Of a stretch of 24,204 bases of DNA, positions 20,191 to 24,204 are shown one piece after another. The notes under the pieces are model-generated. The model had not been told where the DNA came from, made no database searches, and saw only the letters and a program-made list of their open reading frames with translations. This DNA is from an uncultured Clostridia bacterium (GTDB lineage: Bacteria > Bacillota > Clostridia > Oscillospirales > Acutalibacteraceae). Each line of letters begins with the position of its first letter. The stretch's first letter is position 1. The translations under genes and the position numbers were made by a program. The stretch lies in contig CAMYWU010000002.1 in assembly GCA_947302895.1 (NCBI GenBank), positions 1 through 24,204 on the forward strand, written 5' to 3'.

Positions 20191-21669
20191 TCATTTGATT
20201 TTCTGTTTCTTTGTTTTAGCGTCGCAGGTTATGCGAACGCCGAGCTTTTTAAGTGTGCTTTCATCAACGGGGGAAAGCATAACCGTTGAATGCATTTCGG
20301 TATTCTTAAGGTTTTTAAGCTGTGCAAGCGCTGCGGCAGCATTGCTGTCGGTAGCAGCGGAAATTGAAAGCGCAAGAAGTGTTTCATCGGTATGAAGCCT
20401 GGGGTTGTGGTTGCCGAGATATTCGGTCTTGAGCTTCTGAACGGGCTTGATAACCTCGGGAAGAATGAGAAAGGTTTCATCGTCAATTCCTGCAAGATTT
20501 TTAAGCGCATTGAGAAGCATTGCCGAGGAGCATCCGAGAAGCTCGGAGGTTTTTCCTGTTATAATCTCTCCGTTGTTGAGTTCGATTGCCGCAGCAGGAG
20601 CGTTTGTTCTCTTTTCAACCTGTCTTGCCCAAACAACGCATTTTCTGTCGGTTTCGGTTATGCCTGCCTGATTTAAAAGCAGTTCAAGCTTATAAACCTC
20701 TTCCTTTGCAGCAGGCGAGTTAACGCTTGCGCAAAGCGCCTTAAAATAGCGGCGGATGATTTCCTGGTTTGAAGCCTCTCTGCACGCTTCATCATCAACA
20801 ATGCATTTGCCCGCCATATTAACGCCCATATCGGTTGGGGACTTATAGGGGCATTCGCCGTAAATCTTATCAAAGGTTGCCTTTAAAACAGGGAAGATTT
20901 CAACATCACGGTTGTAGTTAACCGTTGTTTTGCCATATGCCTCAAGGTGCCAGGGGTCAATCATATTAACATCGTTGAGGTCGGCAGTTGCTGCCTCGTA
21001 TGCAATGTTAACAGGATGGCGAAGCGCAAGATTCCAAATCGGGAAGGTTTCGAATTTTGCATAGCCAGCCTTGATTCCTCGCTTGTTTTCGTGGTAGAGC
21101 TGGGAAAGGCAGGTTGCCATTTTTCCGCTTCCGGGACCGGGAGCGGTTATGACAACAAGCTTTCTTGAGGTTTTGATATAATCGTTTTTGCCATAGCCAT
21201 CGTCGCTGACAATCTGGGAAATGTTTGAGGGATAGCCTTCAATAACATAGTGGTGGTAAACAGGATAGCCCATTGCTTCAAGCCTTTTTTCGAAGGCTTC
21301 AACACGGGAGGAGGGAGTGTATTTGGTTAAAACAACACTGCCGACCATAAGACCGATATTGGTAAACTCACCAATGAGGCGAACAACGTCATCGTCGTAG
21401 GTTATTCCAAGGTCGCCGCGGAGCTTTGCTTTTTCAATATCCTGAGCATTAATAACAATAACTATTTCTGCCTCTTCCTTAAGCTGAAGAAGCATCTGGA
21501 GCTTACTGTCGGGCTGGAAACCGGGCAAAACACGGGAAGCATGGTAGTCATCAAAAAGCTTTCCGCCAAACTCAAGATAGAGCTTTCCGCCGAATTCGTT
21601 TATTCTCTCACGGATTCTTGACGATTGAAGGGATTTGTATTTATCATTATCAAAGCCTATTTTGTACAT
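20191..21669 (-). CDS. DUF1846-family protein
   Basis: A 492-residue cytosolic protein that matches my knowledge of DUF1846: the N-terminal MYKIGFDNDKY, SRIRERINEFGGKLYLEFGGKLFDDYHASRVLPGF, the ITAPGPGSGKMATCLSQLYHE loop, and the YKSPTDMGVNMAG segment. The GPGSGK element looks P-loop-like. The family is present in many Firmicutes and its function is not established. SD AGGAGG lies about 12 nt upstream of the ATG, slightly far. Length is normal for the family (about 490-505). Confidence 0.92.
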   Translation of the reverse strand: MYKIGFDNDKYKSLQSSRIRERINEFGGKLYLEFGGKLFDDYHASRVLPGFQPDSKLQMLLQLKEEAEIVIVINAQDIEKAKLRGDLGITYDDDVVRLIGEFTNIGLMVGSVVLTKYTPSSRVEAFEKRLEAMGYPVYHHYVIEGYPSNISQIVSDDGYGKNDYIKTSRKLVVITAPGPGSGKMATCLSQLYHENKRGIKAGYAKFETFPIWNLALRHPVNIAYEAATADLNDVNMIDPWHLEAYGKTTVNYNRDVEIFPVLKATFDKIYGECPYKSPTDMGVNMAGKCIVDDEACREASNQEIIRRYFKALCASVNSPAAKEEVYKLELLLNQAGITETDRKCVVWARQVEKRTNAPAAAIELNNGEIITGKTSELLGCSSAMLLNALKNLAGIDDETFLILPEVIKPVQKLKTEYLGNHNPRLHTDETLLALSISAATDSNAAAALAQLKNLKNTEMHSTVMLSPVDESTLKKLGVRITCDAKTKKQKIK

Positions 21670-21767
21670 AGAGCCTGTTCACCTCCTGAAAAAATACAAG
21701 ATATATTGTATCACCATTAATTATATATTTCAATGCATATATAAAAATTTTTTAAATTCTTTCGCCA

Positions 21768-21829
21768 TGGGGACGCACCGCTACGCGCAACCAATAAAAA
21801 AGGTTCGTAGAGGGCGAGGAACGTCCCCG
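21768..21829. repeat. Imperfect cruciform repeat with GGGGACG/CGTCCCC ends
   Basis: GGGGACG (21769-21775) pairs with CGTCCCC (21822-21828), with inner TACG/CGTA and ACC/GGT around an A-rich loop. The right part (GTAGAGGGCGAGGAACGTCCCC) faintly resembles the REP-like units. It lies between the divergent DUF1846 and DUF1858 genes. Confidence 0.55.
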
Positions 21830-21850
21830 TGTGCTGATGAGAAAACGCTA

Positions 21851-21879
21851 TTGACATTTAACAGCAATTGTGTTAGTAT
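21851..21879 (+). promoter_or_regulatory. Promoter of the DUF1858 gene
   Basis: TTGACA (21851-21856), a 17-nt spacer and TAGTAT (21874-21879), about 55 nt upstream of the ATG. Confidence 0.75.
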
Positions 21880-21939
21880 TTGTTGCGGAAAAAACCTACA
21901 AAACAAATAGGAATTTAAAAACGAACAGGAGATATAGCA

Positions 21940-22140
21940 ATGGAAATAACAAAGCAAACAACAATGGGCGATATGCTTGAGTACGACAGAGGAATTGCAG
22001 TTATTCTTATGCAGAGCGGAATGCATTGCGTTGGCTGTCCCGCATCAGTTGGCGAAAGCCTTGAAGAGGCTTGCATGGTTCACGGAATTGATTGCGATAC
22101 AGTTCTGGGTCAGATTAAGGAGTATCTTGCAAATAAATAA
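21940..22140 (+). CDS. DUF1858 redox-disulfide domain protein
   Basis: A 66-residue single-domain protein with the DUF1858 pattern (MEITKQTTMGDMLEY, VILMQSGMHCVGCPASVGESLEEA). The C30-x-x-C33 pair is the redox disulfide or metal site. This domain is often fused to or found near hybrid-cluster proteins and nitroreductase-like enzymes; none is here. AGGAG (21927-21931) supports the ATG. Function is inferred only as a thiol redox or metal-handling module. Confidence 0.92.
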   Translation: MEITKQTTMGDMLEYDRGIAVILMQSGMHCVGCPASVGESLEEACMVHGIDCDTVLGQIKEYLANK

Positions 22141-22168
22141 TTACGAGTTACGAATTACGAATGACGAA
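22141..22168. repeat. Heptad tandem repeat tract H4
   Basis: TTACGAG, TTACGAA, TTACGAA and TGACGAA in register, starting on the base after the DUF1858 stop codon. Confidence 0.8.
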
Positions 22169-22203
22169 TTTATGGTGCTGCGCACGGCAATTATATTAAA
22201 AGT

Positions 22204-22238
22204 ACGGGAGGGTATATTTGCCCTCCCGTTATTTTTTT
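22204..22238 (+). terminator. Terminator after the DUF1858 gene
   Basis: ACGGGAGGG (22204-22212) pairs with CCCTCCCGT (22221-22229), followed by TATTTTTTT. Confidence 0.9.
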
Positions 22239-22268
22239 ATTGAAATATTATTTATATTATGTTAATCT

Positions 22269-22631
22269 ATGGCTATGAATGAGAAAAGATTTGCAAAAAG
22301 ATATATAATATCGCTGTTTGCGCTGTATTTTTTCGGTGCGGTATTTCTGTTTTTAATAACGCTTTTTCTAAGCAACCGCAACGATGTTAACAATGCGCTT
22401 TCGATTAATCAGATTATAGCGGTTTCGCTTTTGTTTCCGCTTCTTCCCTGCGCCTCGTTTGCAGGCTTCTGCATGGCGTTTTGGAGGATTAAGGAATTTA
22501 AAGCGTGGCAGAAAATTGCAATCTGTGTTTTCTTTCCGATAACGCTTGTGTTAATAACGCTTTACGGCTTTGTTATGCTGATTCCGAGCGTTATCAAGCA
22601 GTTTAGAGCAATGTATAAAATAATTGATTGA
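22269..22631 (+). CDS. Small membrane protein of unknown function
   Basis: A 120-residue protein with three predicted membrane helices (about 12-34, 45-70 and 82-106) and basic ends. I do not recognise a family. ATG 22269 or 22275 is possible, and neither has a clear SD. It lies upstream of obg in the same direction, 69 nt away, and may be co-transcribed. Its base composition looks like the neighbours'. Confidence 0.65.
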   Translation: MAMNEKRFAKRYIISLFALYFFGAVFLFLITLFLSNRNDVNNALSINQIIAVSLLFPLLPCASFAGFCMAFWRIKEFKAWQKIAICVFFPITLVLITLYGFVMLIPSVIKQFRAMYKIID

Positions 22632-22697
22632 GCGAAGCGAAAAACCGAAAACTCGCAACTCGTAACGCGAAACTCGCAACTTAAAAACGGAGTTTTT
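22630..22697. repeat. GAGCGAAGCGA module, heptad tract H5 and inverted repeat
   Basis: GAGCGAAGCGA (22630-22640) is followed by 7-mers AACTCGC, AACTCGT, AACGCGA, AACTCGC and AACTTAA (22650-22684), then AAAAAC (22683-22688) and GTTTTT (22692-22697) around GGA. The last hairpin contains the obg SD, so it could affect obg translation. Confidence 0.75.
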
Positions 22698-22700
22698 ATT

Positions 22701-23972
22701 ATGTTTGTTGATATAGCAAAAATCAAAATCAAGGGCGGCGACGGCGGCGACGGCGCAGTTGCTTTCCACAGAGAAAAATATGTTGCCTCGGGCGGTCCCG
22801 ATGGCGGCGACGGCGGCAAGGGCGGCGATATCGTTTTCGTTGTTGATGATAACCTTGCAACACTTGCCGATTTCAGATACAAAAGAAAATACAAGGCTCA
22901 AAACGGCGAGCCCGGAAAAGGCGGACGCTGCAACGGCAAAAAGGGCGCAGACCTTGAAATTCGTGTTCCAAGAGGAACAATAATCAAGGAAGCAAACAGC
23001 GGCGCCGTTATGGCTGATATGAGCAAAACCGAGCGTTTTATTGCCGCAAAGGGCGGAAGAGGCGGCTGGGGCAATCCCCATTTTGCAACCCCGACAAGGC
23101 AGGTTCCCCGTTTTGCAAAGCCGGGCGTTCCGGGTGAGGAATGGGAAGTAAGCCTTGAGCTTAAGCTGCTTGCGGATGTTGGCTTGGTGGGCTATCCCTC
23201 GGTTGGAAAATCAAGCCTTATCTCAGTTGTATCCCAGGCAAAGCCGAAGATTGCCGATTATCATTTCACAACCCTTGTTCCGAATCTCGGCGTTGTTTCA
23301 ATGGGTGAGGGCAACAGCTTTGTTATTGCCGATATCCCCGGTCTTATCGAGGGCGCAAGCGAGGGAATAGGCCTCGGACATCAGTTTTTGCGCCACGTTG
23401 AAAGGTGCAGACTGCTTATTCACATTGTTGATGTAAGCGGCAGCGAGGGCAGGGATCCAAAAGATGATTTTGAAAAAATCAACGAGGAGCTTGTTAAGTT
23501 CAATCCCGAGCTTGCAAAGCGCCCGATGATTGTTGCAGGCAACAAAATCGATATGGCAGAGCCCGAGCAGATTGAAGAGTTCAAGAGCTATGTTGAAGCA
23601 AAGGGCTATGAATATTTCTCAATCTGTGCGCCGATTCTTGAGGGAACAAAGGAGCTTATGAACGCAGTTTGGAATAAATTGCAGGAGCTTCCGCCGATTA
23701 AGGAATACGAGGTTGAAGAAATACCCGTTGAAGCGATTATTGAAAACAGCGGCGGCTTTAAGATAACCGAAGAGGACGAGGGCTATTTCCTTGTTGAAGC
23801 GGATTGGTTCCCGAAAGTTCTTAAGGGAATTGATGTTGAAGATTATGAGGCACTGCAGTATATGCAGAGAGTTCTTGAAAAAAGCGGCGTTTTTGAAGCG
23901 CTTAAAGAGAGGGGAATTAAAGAGGGCGATATAGTAAGCCTTTATGATATTGAATTCGAGTATGTTCCGTAA
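22701..23972 (+). CDS. obg: GTPase Obg/ObgE
   Basis: A 423-residue GTPase involved in 50S ribosome assembly and stress control. It has the glycine-rich Obg fold (1-157: KIKIKGGDGGDGAVAFHREKYV, GGPDGGDGGKGGD), then the G domain with G1 GYPSVGKSS (164-172), switch I HFTTLVPNLG, G3 DIPGLIEGAS and G4 NKID, and a C-terminal OCT domain (about 345-423) typical of Gram-positives. The ATG follows GGAG in a small hairpin. The stop codon overlaps the start of mrnC by one base. Confidence 0.98.
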   Translation: MFVDIAKIKIKGGDGGDGAVAFHREKYVASGGPDGGDGGKGGDIVFVVDDNLATLADFRYKRKYKAQNGEPGKGGRCNGKKGADLEIRVPRGTIIKEANSGAVMADMSKTERFIAAKGGRGGWGNPHFATPTRQVPRFAKPGVPGEEWEVSLELKLLADVGLVGYPSVGKSSLISVVSQAKPKIADYHFTTLVPNLGVVSMGEGNSFVIADIPGLIEGASEGIGLGHQFLRHVERCRLLIHIVDVSGSEGRDPKDDFEKINEELVKFNPELAKRPMIVAGNKIDMAEPEQIEEFKSYVEAKGYEYFSICAPILEGTKELMNAVWNKLQELPPIKEYEVEEIPVEAIIENSGGFKITEEDEGYFLVEADWFPKVLKGIDVEDYEALQYMQRVLEKSGVFEALKERGIKEGDIVSLYDIEFEYVP

Positions 23973-24204
23973 TGAGATTTGTTGAAAGAGAAGTTAAACC
24001 CGACGGGCTAAGCCCCCTGAACCTTGCATTCATAGGCGACGGAGTTTATGAAATGCTTGTAAGGGAGAGCCTTGTGCTTGATGCAAACCGTCCTGTTAAG
24101 GATTTGCACCGTGAGAGCGTTAACTATGTAAGCGCAAAGGCGCAAACCGAGGCGTATTTCAAAATTAAGGACAGCCTGAGCAAAAAAGAGGAAGCAATCT
24201 TCAA
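23972..24204 (+). CDS. mrnC: Mini-ribonuclease III MrnC (5' part, runs off the window)
   Basis: The first 77 residues of a short RNase III-like enzyme without a dsRNA-binding domain. LNLAFIGDGVYEMLVRE contains the catalytic acidic residues (D23, E27), and VKDLHRESVNYVSAKAQ is family-typical. MrnC trims the ends of 23S rRNA precursors. It starts inside the obg stop codon (TAATG), so it is translationally coupled. Truncated only by the window edge. Confidence 0.95.
   Translation, partial: MRFVEREVKPDGLSPLNLAFIGDGVYEMLVRESLVLDANRPVKDLHRESVNYVSAKAQTEAYFKIKDSLSKKEEAIF

Overview
This window looks like chromosomal DNA from a low-to-moderate GC, Gram-positive, probably spore-forming Clostridia (Oscillospiraceae/Ruminococcus-like gut lineage). 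The grounds are sigma70-type promoters with AT-rich spacers, strong Shine-Dalgarno (SD) sites, an FMN-riboswitch-controlled ECF riboflavin transporter, a SleB-type cortex-lytic enzyme, an LTA-synthase/MdoB-like sulfatase, DUF951, DUF1846, Obg followed by MrnC, and abundant intergenic repeats of a kind familiar from gut Clostridia. The genus is an inference. No rRNA, tRNA, CRISPR array or intact insertion sequence was seen; the only transposase-like gene is a REP-associated (RAYT/Y1) one.

Layout. 1-1080: ribU on the minus strand behind a promoter, an FMN riboswitch that carries an inserted REP-like hairpin, a terminator and a second repeat. 1170-4380: a secreted FN3 protein and a sulfatase-type phosphoglycerol transferase split by an apparent frameshift. 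4390-6290: a membrane-anchored metallophosphoesterase divergent from a short YetF-type protein. 6287-8427: a Zn/Cd-responsive SmtB/ArsR repressor with promoter and operator, then a P1B-type ATPase reduced to its membrane part (no A, P or N domain), then rsmE. 8514-10700: an OGG-type DNA glycosylase, an intergenic region rich in DnaA-box-like sequences, a small membrane protein and sleB. 10780-14190: an AT-richer accessory segment with an AlbA_2/HATPase protein, 11-bp iteron-like repeats, a small HTH repressor and a secreted FN3 protein whose promoter carries two matching operators. 14194-18918: a minus-strand operon DUF951-prfA-(tsaC/sua5::coaE fusion)-M18 aminopeptidase-RAYT. 18969-19149: a hairpin-dense insertion between 18-bp direct repeats inside that operon's promoter. 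19218-22140: an S1-domain protein, DUF1846 and DUF1858. 22269-24204: a small membrane protein, obg and the start of mrnC.

The most unusual items are: (1) the metal-ATPase membrane core, which keeps CPC, the M5 Lys and the M6 Asp but has no ATPase engine, under an intact SmtB-type regulator; (2) a family of degenerate 7-bp tandem repeats at five gene boundaries, four of which abut an inverted repeat next to or inside the neighbouring gene; (3) a REP-like hairpin family present inside the FMN riboswitch (with paired base changes) and twice, inverted and in frame, inside the RAYT gene; (4) the cloverleaf-like insertion in the prfA-operon leader. All calls come from reading the sequence; no database search was run.
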